From Chalciporus piperatus (taxonomy: Eukaryota; Basidiomycota; Agaricomycetes; Boletales; Boletaceae), in NCBI GenBank assembly GCA_038093975.1, contig JBBPTG010000233.1, forward strand, positions 1-37,580: 37,580 nt of DNA, given 5' to 3'. A program made the translations under genes and the position numbers. This document shows, in pieces, positions 1 to 9,622 of this stretch. How positions within the stretch are numbered: position 1 is the first letter of the stretch; each line of letters starts with the position of its first letter. The notes below the pieces were generated by a model. It saw nothing but the letters and a program-made list of their open reading frames with translations. It did not search any database and was not told the origin of the DNA.

Positions 1-750
1 CATATTTTTTGTACACTTGTGTATGCCTTTTTGTACACTTTCAATAGGTTTGATCTCCACATACTTTGCTACACATTTAACTACACACTTACTGCGCTTT
101 TTTGTACACTTTTGCTACACTCTAACCTAATACACTTTCCCACACTTGTAACTACACATTTACTACACTTTTTTTACACTTTTGCTACACTGAGTCTAGC
201 CACAGTTTCCCACACTTGTAACTACACATTTACTACGCATTTTTGTACACTATTGCTACACTCAATCTAGCTACACTTTCCTACACATTTGATTCAAGTT
301 TTACTACGCTTTTTGTAACACTTTGCTACACTCAATCACTACACTTGTAACTACACTTTTAGTACGCTTTTTTGTACATTTTAGCTACACTCTATCACTA
401 CACACTTTCCCACACATTTCACTACACTTTTACTACGCTTTTTTGTACACTTTTGCTACACTCAATCTAGCTATACTTTCCCACACTCTTGACTACACTT
501 TTAGTACGCTTTTTTGTACATTTTAGCTACACTCTATCACTACACACTTTCCCACACTTTTACTACACTTTTACTACACTTTTTTTGTACATTTTGCTCA
601 CTCAATCTAGCTATACTTTCCCACACTTGTAACTACACTTTTACTACGCTTTTTTTGTACACTTCACTACACTCAATCCTAATACCCTTTCCCACATTGT
701 TAACTACACTTTTAGTACACATTTTTGTGGACTTTAGCTATAATCCATCC
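1..750. repeat. TACACT-type tandem array (X1)
   Basis: This is a degenerate tandem array of about 10-12 bp subunits (TACACTTTT, TACGCTTTTTT, GTACACTTT). They are organised into higher-order units of roughly 70-75 bp, judged from the spacing of the TACGCTTTTTTGTAC landmarks. The plus strand is strongly G-poor. Short open frames here are translated repeat and not genes. The same array recurs at 7842-8530 and 23400-24125. Confidence 0.9.
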
Positions 751-794
751 TATGAATGATTATAAAATGTCACTAATTAGAATGACTCTATTAG

Positions 795-1705
795 ATGACT
801 GAGTAGTACTGGAGTGATTGGGTGAGCTGAGGGCTGGGTAACTGGATAACTGGTATGACTGGTGTGACTGAAGTGACTGGTTTACTGGACCACAGGATGA
901 CTGGATGACTGGAGTGACTGGATTACTGAGGTGACTGGATTACTGAGGTGACTGGATTACTGGAGTGACTTGTGTGACTTGTGTGACTGGAGTGACTGGA
1001 GTGACTGGATTACTGGACCACTGAGTGACTAGATTACTGGAATACTGGAATACTGGATGGCTGGAGTAATGAGACAACTGGATTGCTGGATGACTAGAGC
1101 ACTGGGCTACTAGGCTGCTGAGATGACTACATGACTGGGAAACTGAGCTACTAGGCTACTGAGATGTCTGGATGACTGGAACACTGGGCTACTGAGCTAC
1201 TGAGACTACTGAAGTGACTGGATGATTGGATGACTGGGCTGCTGGGTTGCTGGAACTACTGGATGACTGGATGACTGGGATGCTGGGTTACTGGAACTAC
1301 TGGATGACTGAATGACTGAATGACTGGGCTACTGAGACTACTGAAGTAACTGGATGACTTGATGACTGGGCTGCTGGGTTACTGGAACTACTGGATAACT
1401 GGAACACTTGGCCACTGGACTAATGAGACCACTGAAATGACTGGATGACTGGATGACTGAGCTACTGGGACTACTGAAATGACTGGATGACTGGATGACT
1501 GGGCTGCTGGATGACTGAGACTACTGAGACTACTGGATGACTGAATGACTGAGCTACTGAAGCTACTGAAATGACTGGATGACTGGGCCACTAGGCCACT
1601 GGGTTACTAAGACTACTGAAACTACTTGATGACTGGGTGACTAGGTTACTGAAACTACTGAAACTACTGAAATTACTGGTTACTGGGCCACTGGACTACT
1701 GATTT
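795..1705. repeat. ACTGGATGA-type subterminal tandem array (X1)
   Basis: Roughly 8-12 bp units based on ACTGGATG and ACTACTGA fill this stretch. They appear inverted (CCAGTCATC) at the other end of X2. Arrays of short motifs in opposite orientation next to the termini are typical of CACTA (En/Spm) elements, where they bind transposon proteins. That role is inferred here. Confidence 0.9.
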
Positions 1706-1716
1706 AACTGATCCAG

Positions 1717-3771
1717 TCAATCCAGTAACTTCAGACTTTTTGCAGTCTTGCTGATGATGTGCTTGTAAATCTTGTCATTCGGAAAACGACCCTTGAGCAA
1801 AATTGGCGCCATATACATGAACCAAAATCCCCATGCCTCGGCTGTGAATGTCGAGCGATCCTCCGCAATGTTGCCTAGCATGCGTACGAACGTAGCAGGA
1901 ATATGCTTAACCGTGTCAGCCGTTTCTTTCCCAACTTGCAACCAAATGTGAGGAACAATTTCATAGTTCTCTCGTCCGGAGTCGAGGCCCTTGAATCGCC
2001 CAGTCCAGTGATCCACAAGAGTGGGAATTACATTCTCCAAGAATAGGTGCATCCACTCCCAGGGGATCGATCGCGCGTAATCAATGCTGTTTACACGACG
2101 CAGTACTGGTGGCCCGCGTATGCCACTTTGCTTTGCGATGTCGGCATGCTTGGTCTTCGTCAAAGTGGGATTGGCAGTGAGATCGAGTTTCGCGATGGTT
2201 ACGAGGTACTCAGCATGTGTGCGCAAGTCTAATGAACCTGGTTCGACTGAAGGGCGCGTCTGATGAGTGACCTTGGGTGTAGTGAGGGGAACATAGTACG
2301 TGGTACCCTTTGCTGTCACGTTGCGGACACCGCGAATTTTGCACGACCGGCAAGGACAGAGGCCATTGTGCCCCTTGATGTTGAGTATTTTCTCGACTGC
2401 GACGATATCGCCATTTTTGAATAAAAGATATGCATGGAGATTGAAACGCTGATGGGAGAGTGAGTCAAACGTTTGGACGCCACTGGCAAGAGCGGCGAGT
2501 TCGTCGTCAAGGGGGGCAAGGAAAGATGCAAGGTCCTTTGGCTGATGTGGTCCTGGTATGACTCCGACGCAGATTAGATGTTCTAAGTGTGTGCGTATCT
2601 GTGGTGGGAGATTGAAGTTCTGGAGTATGACCGGTGTAGCAGAGGGTCCACCCCGCCGGCGTTTGAACAGAAGGTAACTGTCCACCGAAAGTCCCAGTGC
2701 GATGTCGTACTTATGGCTGAAATACGTGTGAGATAGTGGAATGTTGTCTACGGTGACAGCTGTGTTTTGAAGGATGTGGTACCACTCGCCGTCAAACACA
2801 TCGCTTATCGTGTTGGGCAAGGAAGTGAAGGTATGACGATATAGAAGAGATTGAACGGTGGACTCGTTCTGGAAAAATGCTTGCAAGCGCGGGGTGATGG
2901 GGAGATAAGAGAAGACCTGACGGGACTTCCGGGAGGGTGTATAGCGGGGTTCTTTACAAAATGGACACTCTTCGTGATGAATGTACTGGCGGGTGTATGC
3001 GACACAAGATTTAATGCAGCAGTCAACCTTGAGAGGCTCGATGCCAGCGAGCAGTGCGATACGATGCAGTACGACCCATTGCGAGTCAAGTGTGATCTTG
3101 TGTCTAAATGAGTGACGGAGCTGGTCATAAACCTTCCTCGGCATGTTGGAAATCATCTTGAGTTTGAATGCTCGGATATTGTCGCGGTCTTCATCTGTAA
3201 GAATCTGGTTTCCTGGCATCTAACATTCAGTGATGGGATCACACACGAAAATAGAGAACATACGAATAGAATGCAGCTCGGCTTCCTGCGCTGGTCCGAG
3301 CCATTCCTCCAGCTGTGCCTCAATCTCAGTGAGCGAAAGGTGGAAACTGAAATCGGCTTCTTCCTCTTCATCGAACGGAAGTTCGAGGTGCCCAGTTGAT
3401 TGTAAGCTTGGCTCGCTGGGAGTGTCGCTAGAGGGCTCGCCACCGTCTTCTTCATTCATGATCTCTGGGTCCTCATTCTCGCTGCACTCATCTGGGCTCT
3501 CCTGGTTCTCCCAGACCTTCTCCCTACTCGCAGCAACTTGAACTTCTGTGCCCACCTCCATTTCTTCCTCCATTTCTTCCTCATCAGAACTTGTCGAGTC
3601 GCTTGAAGCACCTTCACTCTCGGACATGAGCATGATAGCAGGATCAGCACGGCGGTAGTGTCGGTCGCGAGCATATGTCGAAAGAAGCTTGTAGCATGTA
3701 GTTGTGCAGCGGCAAATCTTGTAGTCATTGCGATTGTTGTGATTGGGCTTTTGGCGAGACATCTTGGCCAT
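1717..3771 (-). pseudogene. Tnp2-family (CACTA-type) transposase, truncated by X1
   Basis: This codes for the N-terminal half of a Tnp2 (Transposase_21) transposase, a DDE enzyme that excises and inserts CACTA-type elements. Exon 1 is 3771-3264 and exon 2 is 3194-1717. The intron 3195-3263 (69 nt, GTATGT to CAG, multiple of three) removes an in-frame stop and joins the frames. The spliced product is about 661 residues. Seen in order: a CxCxxxC motif (residues 20-26), a long acidic stretch, a Cys cluster ending CPFC (about 228-249), the family signature LGLSVDSY with Asp341, the HLEHLICVGVIPGP block, CPCRSC (about 449-454), and NIAEDRSTFTAEAWGFW. At 1756 the protein leaves the family pattern and the last 12 or so residues come from the X1 terminus. 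The C-terminal half is missing, so it is probably inactive. Confidence 0.85.
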
Positions 3772-3963
3772 CGAGAACGAGAAGTCAAGCTAGTAAGGGT
3801 GTGCACCCAAGCGCACATGCTTCACCTGGTTTGCAGATGCACGTGGTGTGTCACGTGGCGAAATTGAACATCGCGCTCGTCCCAGAACAAACCTTTATCT
3901 TCTTTCTTTCCCGCATAGATAACCCAAACATCACACCCACTCTTCATCACGCTCTATTCATCC
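3772..3963. promoter_or_regulatory. Bidirectional intergenic promoter region
   Basis: This 192-bp gap separates the starts of the minus-strand Tnp2 gene and the plus-strand two-exon gene, so it should hold both promoters. A CACGTGG E-box-like site lies near 3840-3860. No convincing TATA box was seen. The function is inferred from position only. Confidence 0.4.
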
Positions 3964-4765
3964 ATGCCTACCATCAATATGACCAACTCCGTCCGCATTC
4001 TCGGCGATATCACCTTCCTCAATATCAGAACCATCCCTCGTCTTCCGAATGCGCACTATCAACTCAGCCTGGATATCACCACGCCGGGAACAAAGGTACA
4101 CCCATATGGCACATACTCTGAAAGGTACTAACCTTCCCCAGACAATTCTCTTTCGCATCCACGAAGATCCTACGTACCCATCTCTTGAAGAACAGCGTCG
4201 AGAAGCCCTGAGAGAAGCACGCAGGCTGTTGCAGTTGACCGGTCAGGCACTGCCTTCTGTCTCAGGTCTGGATCTTTCCCCCAGTGCATCAGAGCCAGAC
4301 TACGAGTCGGATGAATGGGATGATTTCGACGTTATGCGGTGTATGCCACTGACGGACTCTGATGGTGACTCGGAGGAACTCGAGCTCGCATCGCTCGTTC
4401 CTGATTCGGAGAAGGAGGAGATAAAGCAGAAGCTGGAGGAAAAGGAGATAAAGCTGGAGGAGCAGGATATCAAGCTGGAGTACCTGGAGCAGGAGGAGAT
4501 CTCAACGGCAACCGAGCCTGAGCTTAAGAACATGGAGAGTTCAACCGACGACAATCACCACTTCAACCTCAATTCCACTCAAGTTACTCCACAACTCTGC
4601 TCTTTCCTCTTCCGACCATCCGGTATGCCCCTCGTCCGGCCTCTTACTGTCCCGGAGATTGCGTACAGGCGGGTTGAGGCACTCAATGTGAAGCGCAAAC
4701 ACATCGAGGAGCAAATCCAGGAACAGCTTGGGAGGGCCCATAAGCGACACAGAATGAGCGCATGA
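3964..4765 (+). CDS. Two-exon gene of unknown function, acidic and coiled-coil product
   Basis: Exon 1 is 3964-4095 (44 codons) and exon 2 is 4142-4765. The 46-nt intron 4096-4141 starts GTACAC, has an ACTAAC branch-point-like site and ends CCCCAG; the frame is kept in phase 0. The predicted protein has 251 residues. It starts MPTINMTNSVRILG. The middle is acidic and serine-rich, and a Glu/Lys-rich helical stretch (KLEEKEIKLEEQDIKLEYLE) looks like a coiled coil. The C-terminus is basic, ending KRHRMSA, a possible nuclear-localisation signal. It is divergent from the Tnp2 gene, so it could be the accessory protein of the same transposon, as TnpA is in En/Spm, or an unrelated captured gene. I do not recognise the family. 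Confidence 0.6.
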
Positions 4766-5350
4766 GGTCAGAAATTCAGAACATCCCTTTCCTAGCGTCT
4801 CTCGATCTCGATTTGTACACCTGGTACCGTGCAACCACTAGCACCATCCTCTCTTTTTTCGCCATCCTCTCTTTTTATTTAGACTGTTGATTTGTACATG
4901 AGAAACAACTGTACCGGAGAATGTATATTAGTATATGAATGTCCGCATCTATATGTTGCGAGGGCGTAACACACAGTCACTTCAAGCTTCGAGTTTAAGT
5001 AAATCTAATCTCTACTCTCATTATCTGACTGGGGAGCGCCTCTGCCAGGTGCCCTTTGGAAATCTGTTGGGAGGCCAAGTGACCCGCATGCCATTTGATC
5101 GGAGTGCCCTCTTCCCTCTCGAACGAAAATTCGACTATTCGCGGCGAACGGCGTGGTTCGGTGGAGCGCTCTGGTGAGTCCATATGGTCGCCGTTTTCGT
5201 TCGCGACGCCTGCGACGTTTTTCGACTCGCTCGACTCCCTCCCCGACTTTCTCACCTTGCCGACTCGACCCCCTGCCCCTTCGACTTCATCTGGGGGTTA
5301 ACTGGGTGCGCACGACCGACGAGACTCGTCGTCGTCGTCGCCCTTGGTCT
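4766..5350. other. Non-coding or unresolved stretch
   Basis: The first part is the likely 3' region of the two-exon gene. It contains a direct duplication of CGCCATCCTCTCTTTT at about 4848-4880. From about 4995 to 5255 a minus-strand open frame continues, with an Arg/Pro/Ser patch (EPRRSPRIVEFSFERE). It has no ATG at its 5' end and may be a downstream exon of the minus-strand frame at 5351-5803. No family was recognised. Confidence 0.4.
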
Positions 5351-5705
5351 TCATCGACTCCGTGAGCAAGTTGGCGTCGATTCGCTCGACTTCACCATCT
5401 CCCCCTGGAGCAACGTGCTTTGGGGGTCTGTTGGTGAGCCGTCCTGTCCGTGTTCGTTCGCGTCGGCATCAACGGACGCGTTTGCTGTCGTTGTGGCAGC
5501 AGTCTCGTCCGTCGAGACTCGTCGACGTCGACTCCGTGAGCAAGTTGGTGTCGATTCGCTCGACTTCACCATCTCCCCCTGGAGCAACGTGCTTTGGGGA
5601 TCTGTTGGTGAGTCGTCCTGTCCGTTTTCGTTCGCGTCGGCGTCAACAGACGCGTTCGCTGTCGTTGTGGCAGCGGTCTCGTCCGTGGATGTCTTCGCTT
5701 CGTTT
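5350..5705. repeat. 174-bp tandem duplication, two copies
   Basis: Two adjacent copies begin near 5356 and 5530 and are over 90% alike by eye. Both contain GCTCGACTTCACCATCTCCC and GGAGCAACGTGCTTTGGGG. The period is a multiple of three. Confidence 0.85.
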
Positions 5706-5803
5706 TGAGCAGACGACGATACGGATGGTCTCAGCGCAGGCGTAATGGAGTGGTTGCACGTACCTTGAAAAATGATACGAGTCATGGCACTGGGAAGAAT
5801 CAT
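5351..5803 (-). CDS. Hypothetical protein or exon with in-frame 58-residue duplication
   Basis: A minus-strand open frame of 150 codons starts at an ATG (5803-5801). It contains two copies of a low-complexity 58-residue unit that begins STDETAATTTANASVDADA and ends STPTCSRSR. The DNA repeat period is 174 bp (for example CGTGAGCAAG at 5361 and 5535), so the duplication keeps the frame. Plus-strand frames are open over the same DNA because the repeat has no stops, and the coding strand is therefore uncertain. The product is rich in Ser, Thr, Ala and Asp. I do not recognise it. It may be an exon of a longer minus-strand gene reaching about 4995. Confidence 0.3.
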   Translation of the reverse strand: MILPSAMTRIIFQGTCNHSITPALRPSVSSSAQNEAKTSTDETAATTTANASVDADANENGQDDSPTDPQSTLLQGEMVKSSESTPTCSRSRRRRVSTDETAATTTANASVDADANEHGQDGSPTDPQSTLLQGEMVKSSESTPTCSRSR

Positions 5804-6227
5804 TTCGGAAGAGGGTAAAAAGATGAAAAGTGAGAAACAGAGATGAACGCATGAAAACCAGGCGGGGAAAATGAATTGGCGACCCAGCGTGGACCCTCAG
5901 TGCGAACGGGATGGCCCCGAACGAAAATTGGGGCGCATGGGTAGGTCCTTCAGTCCGGCTGGGATGGCCCCAACCGAAAATCCAGATCCTAGCCTCACAA
6001 ATGGGATGAAGATTGGGTAGAAATAGAATAAAGGTGCGAATTCAGTACATCAATACTGAATTTAGTCTTCGTTAAGCTAATGGATCACGTGAACGAGTCA
6101 CGTGAAGGTGATGAACTCGAACCGCACATGACCTTGCAAGCAAGGTAATTGGTCACATGGCAGGTATCACGTGTGCCAGCCTCATATTGACTGCGGTCAC
6201 CGCTCTCACCCATTCTCCATCATTATC
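5804..6227. promoter_or_regulatory. Upstream region with duplicated segment and CACGTGA sites
   Basis: Between about 5893 and 5990 lie two degenerate copies of a roughly 55-bp segment that share GGGATGGCCCC and CGAAAAT. From 6080 to 6175 there are three CACGTG-containing sites (GATCACGTGA, GTCACGTGA, ATCACGTGTG) upstream of the ATG at 6228. These fit a promoter with E-box motifs, by position only. Confidence 0.35.
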
Positions 6228-6321
6228 ATGCCCCGCCAAGCCCCCAAGCAGAAAATTAGCAAAGTCAATTATGTGGCCTCCAAGATCAGTGAGATGCAAG
6301 AAGAAATCCGTCTTCTTCAGG
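6228..6321 (+). pseudogene. First exon of a gene interrupted by X2
   Basis: An ATG at 6228 opens 31 codons (MPRQAPKQKISKVNYVASK, then a short heptad-like helix SEMQEEIRLLQ). A strong donor, GTGAGT, follows at 6322. X2 begins 31 bases further on, so any downstream exon is displaced. No matching plus-strand continuation was found after 9478. The family is unknown, and this is probably a dead gene fragment. Confidence 0.35.
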
Positions 6322-6399
6322 GTGAGTGATCGTTCAGATCTGGGGAAAACCACATCAGCAACACTGCAAAAAGTCTGAAGTTACTGGAATGACTGGATC

Positions 6400-6975
6400 A
6401 GTTAAACCAGTACGCCAGTTGCTCAGTTGCCCAGTCATCCAGTCAGCCAGTCATTTCAGTAATCTCATTAGTTCATTAGCCCAGTCATGAAGACATTTCA
6501 GTTGTCTCAGTGGCCCAGTCATCCAGTCATCCAGTCATTTCAGTAGTCTCAGTTATCCAGTTATCCAGTTATCCAGTTATCCAGTCATTTCAGTAGTCCA
6601 GTGGTCCAGTGGTCCAGTCAATCCAGTCATCCAGTCACTTCAGTAATCCAGCCAGTCCAGTTATACAGTCATCCTAGTCATCCAGTCACTCCAGTAATCC
6701 AGTCACTCAGGGGTCCAGTAATCTAGTCACTCCAGTAACCCAGCCACTCAGGGGTCCAGTAATCCAGTCACTCCAGTAATCCAGTCACTCAGGGGTCCAG
6801 TAATCCAGTCACTCCAGTAACCCAGCCACTCAGGGGTCCAGTAATCCAGTCACTCCAGTAACCCAGCCACTCAGGGGTCCAGTAATCCAGTCACTCCAGT
6901 AACCCAGCCACTCAGGGGTCCAGTAATCCAGTCACTCCAGTAACCCAGCCACTCAGGGGTTCAGCAATCCAGTAC
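6400..6975. repeat. CCAGTCATC-type subterminal array with 41-bp higher-order repeat
   Basis: Short units CCAGTCATC and CCAGTAATC fill the left subterminal region of X2. From about 6700 to 6960 they form a higher-order repeat of about 41 bp, marked by CACTCAGGGGTCCAG, in roughly seven nearly identical copies. That implies recent homogenisation. Confidence 0.9.
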
Positions 6976-7069
6976 CCAATTACTATTTCACTATATTTTA
7001 CAATTATTTCACACTTTATGTAGTTCAGGAGTTCAGGAAAAATGTGAAATATATCTGTCTAACTAGTAC

Positions 7070-7700
7070 ATGTATGGTGCTACAGTGGGAAGTGGTGGTG
7101 GGGCACGAGTGGCTATGTATCATGTTCAAGGTGAGGATGTGGTGGTGGGGCACGAGTGGCTATGTATCATGTTCGAGGTGAGGATGTGGTGGTGGGTAAG
7201 TGAAAACTCACCTAGTGAGGCCGGCGGGGCTGTTGAGCCCTCGCCGGCCGTGTTCGAGTGGGTGTTGAAGGTGGGAGGTGGTGGTGGGGCACGAGCAGCT
7301 ATGTAGCATGTTCGAGGTGAGGATGTGGTGGTGGGTAAGTGAAAACTCACCTAGTGAGGCCGGCGGGGCTGTTGAGCCTCGCCGGCCGTGTTCGAGTGGG
7401 TGTTGAAGGTGGGAGGTGGTGATGGGGCACGAGCAGCTATGTTTGAGGTAAGTGGATGTGGTGGTGGGGGAGTGGAAACTCACCTAGTAAGGCCGGCGGG
7501 GCTGTTGAGCCCTCGCCGGCCGTGTTGTTCGAGTTGGTGTTAAGGTGACTCGGAGGTGGTGGTGGGGGTGGGGGAGACTCGAGTGGCTGTTGGTGAGATG
7601 AGTGGGTGGGTCAGTGAGTGAGTAGAAACTCACTTTGCATTGCCGGCAGGGCTGTTGAGCCCTCGCCGGCCATGTTGCTGTTGTTGTTGAGGTGTGGTGT
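7070..7700. repeat. GC-hairpin minisatellite (X2), four units
   Basis: Units of about 133-151 bp contain GTGGTGGTGGGG stretches, GTGAAAACTCACCTAGTGAGG and a GC hairpin. The hairpins lie at 7219-7249, 7358-7387, 7491-7521 and 7642-7670. Each has outer arms GGCCGGCG and CGCCGGCC, inner arms GGGCT and AGCCC, and a GTTG loop. Confidence 0.9.
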
Positions 7701-7714
7701 AGTGGTGTGAGACA

Positions 7715-7842
7715 GACTCGAAGAAGTGGCGCGGCAAGTTCAACTTGGTCACGTGACTTTTTCGCGCGGATTTTTTGTCAAGTCCGAGCATTAGGGAAAT
7801 GTAGCTACACTTTATTAGGATCTCCTACACTAGATAGCTACC
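7715..7842. other. Conserved single-copy core of X2
   Basis: This non-repetitive stretch is shared with Y at about 23280-23405. Shared blocks are GTTCAAC, GGTCACGTGAC, CGCGCGGATTTTT, AAGTCCGAGCATTAGG, ATTAGGAT and TCCTACACTAGA. Identity is roughly 80-85% by eye. It holds a CACGTGAC palindrome. Its role is unknown; it is the only non-tandem sequence common to the interiors of both units. Confidence 0.75.
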
Positions 7843-8530
7843 ATATTTTTTGTACACTTGTGTATGCCTTTTTGTACACTTTCAATAGGTTTGATCTCCA
7901 CATACTTTGCTACACTTTTAACTACACACTTAATGCGCTTTTTTGTACACTTTTGCTACACTCTAACCTAATACACTTTCCCACACTTGTAACTACACAT
8001 TTACTACGCTTTTTTTACACTTTTGCTACACTGAGTCTAGCCACAGTTTCCCACACTTGTAACTACACATTTACTACGCATTTTTGTACACTATTGCTAC
8101 ACTCAATCTAGCTACACTTTCCTACACATTTGATTCAAGTTTTACTACGCTTTTTTGTAACACTTTGCTACACTCAATCACTACACTTGTAACTACACTT
8201 TTAGTACGCTTTTTTGTACATTTTAGCTACACTCTATCACTACACACTTTCCCACACATTTCACTACACTTTTAGTACGCTTTTTTGTACACTTTTGCTA
8301 CACTCAATCTAGCTATACTTTCCCACACTCTTGACTACACTTTTACTACGCTTTTTGTACACTTTAGCTACACTCAATCTAGCTATACTTTCCCACACTT
8401 GTAACTACACTTTTACTACACTTTTTTTGTACACTTCACTACACTCAATCCTAATACCCTTTCCCACATTGTTAACTACACTTTTAGTACACATTTTTGT
8501 GGACTTTAGCTATAATCCATCCTATGAATG
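7842..8530. repeat. TACACT-type tandem array (X2)
   Basis: This is the same degenerate array as 1-750, with one or so fewer higher-order units. It is G-poor on the plus strand and ends TTATAAAATGTCACTAATTAG at the switch to the ACTGG array. Confidence 0.9.
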
Positions 8531-8559
8531 ATTATAAAATGTCACTAATTAGAATGACT

Positions 8560-9440
8560 CTATTAGATGACTGAGTAGTACTGGAGTGATTGGGTGAGCT
8601 GAGGGCTGGGTAACTGGATAACTGGTATGACTGGTGTGACTGAAGTGACTGGTTTACTGGACCACAGGGTGACTGGATTACTGGAGTGACTGGATTACTG
8701 AGGTGACTGGATTACTGGAGTGACTTGTGTGACTTGTGTGACTGGAGTGACTGGAGTGACTGGATTACTGGACCACTGAGTGACTAGATTACTGGAATAC
8801 TGGAATACTGGATGGCTGGAGTAATGAGACAACTGGATTGCTGGATAACTAGGGCACTGGGCTACTAGGCTGCTGAGATGACTACATGACTGGGAAACTG
8901 GGCTACTAGGCTACTGAGATAACTGGATGACTGGAACACTGGGCTACTGAGCTACTGAGACTACTGAAGTGACTGGATGATTGGATGACTGGGCTGCTGG
9001 GTTACTGGAACTACTAGATGACTGAATGACTGAATGACTGGGCTACTGAGACTACTGAAGTAACTGGATGACTTGATGACTGGGCTGCTGGGTTACTGGA
9101 ACTACTGGATAACTGGAACACTTGGCCACTGGACTAATGAGACCACTGAAATGACTGGATGATTGGATGACTGAGTTACTGGGACTACTGAAATGACTGG
9201 ATGACTGGATGACTGGATGACTGGGCTGCTGGATGACTGAGACTACTGAGACTACTGGATGACTGAATGACTGAGCTACTGAAGCTACTGAAATGACTGG
9301 ATGACTGGGCCACTAGGCCACTGGGTTACTAAGACTACTGAAACTACTTGATGACTGGGTGACTAGGTTACTGAAACTACTGAAACTACTGAAACTACTT
9401 GTTACTGGGCCACTGGACTACTGATTTAACTGATCCAGTC
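8560..9440. repeat. ACTGGATGA-type subterminal array (X2)
   Basis: This is the same array as 795-1705 with small unit-number differences. It is in opposite orientation to the array at 6400-6975. Confidence 0.9.
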
Positions 9441-9478
9441 ATTCCAGTAACTTCAGACTTTTTGCAGTGTTGCTGATG

Positions 9479-9622
9479 CAAGACAGGTTCGGTGGTTTGA
9501 TTGCGGAAGCGCAGCACCTCCTCCCGAAAACGTGCCTGGACATAGGTTGCCAACAGATCATTGAGATAGAGGGCGAAGTTGGTATCAGTTAATTCCTCAG
9601 AGGTAACATGAGGTGGGTCCAT
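9479..9622 (-). pseudogene. N-terminal fragment of an unknown protein, cut by X2
   Basis: An ATG at 9622-9620 opens a minus-strand frame starting MDPPHVTSEELTDTNFALY, followed by a helical, charged segment. At 9478 it runs into the X2 terminus, which supplies the last residues of the open frame. The family is not recognised and the native remnant is about 48 codons. Confidence 0.35.

Larger units (their letters stand above)
1..1756. mobile_element. X1: right part of a minisatellite-built DNA-transposon-like unit
   Basis: The stretch consists of a TACACT-type array followed by an ACTGGATGA-type array. It ends in a terminal sequence also found at both ends of X2 (6353-9478): reading inward from 1756 it starts CATCAGCAAG and continues ACTGCAAAAAGTCTGAAG. 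Bases 1-1756 match 7842-9478 almost throughout, apart from unit-number differences. The left half lies outside the window. The boundary at 1756 is set by the terminal repeat and by where the flanking Tnp2 protein loses its family pattern. X1 codes for nothing recognisable and is probably non-autonomous. Confidence 0.75.
6353..9478. mobile_element. X2: complete minisatellite-built DNA-transposon-like unit, 3.1 kb
   Basis: Both ends carry the same sequence in inverted orientation: CATCAGCAACACTGC, continuing AAAAAGTCTGAAGTTACTGG and a further 20 or so bases at the left. The reverse complement ends at 9478. Order inside: inverted CCAGTCATC array (6400-6980), GC-hairpin minisatellite (7070-7700), conserved core (7720-7842), TACACT array (7842-8530), ACTGGATGA array (8560-9440). 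The flanking dinucleotides are CA on both sides (6351-6352 and 9479-9480), which is at most a 2-bp target duplication. There is no transposase gene, so it would need enzyme in trans. A CACTA-type transposase is the best guess, from the subterminal arrays. Confidence 0.75.

Noticed and set aside
1388..1591. Open frames translated from the ACTGG and TACACT arrays
   Set aside because: They are periodic translations of minisatellites with no independent coding signal.
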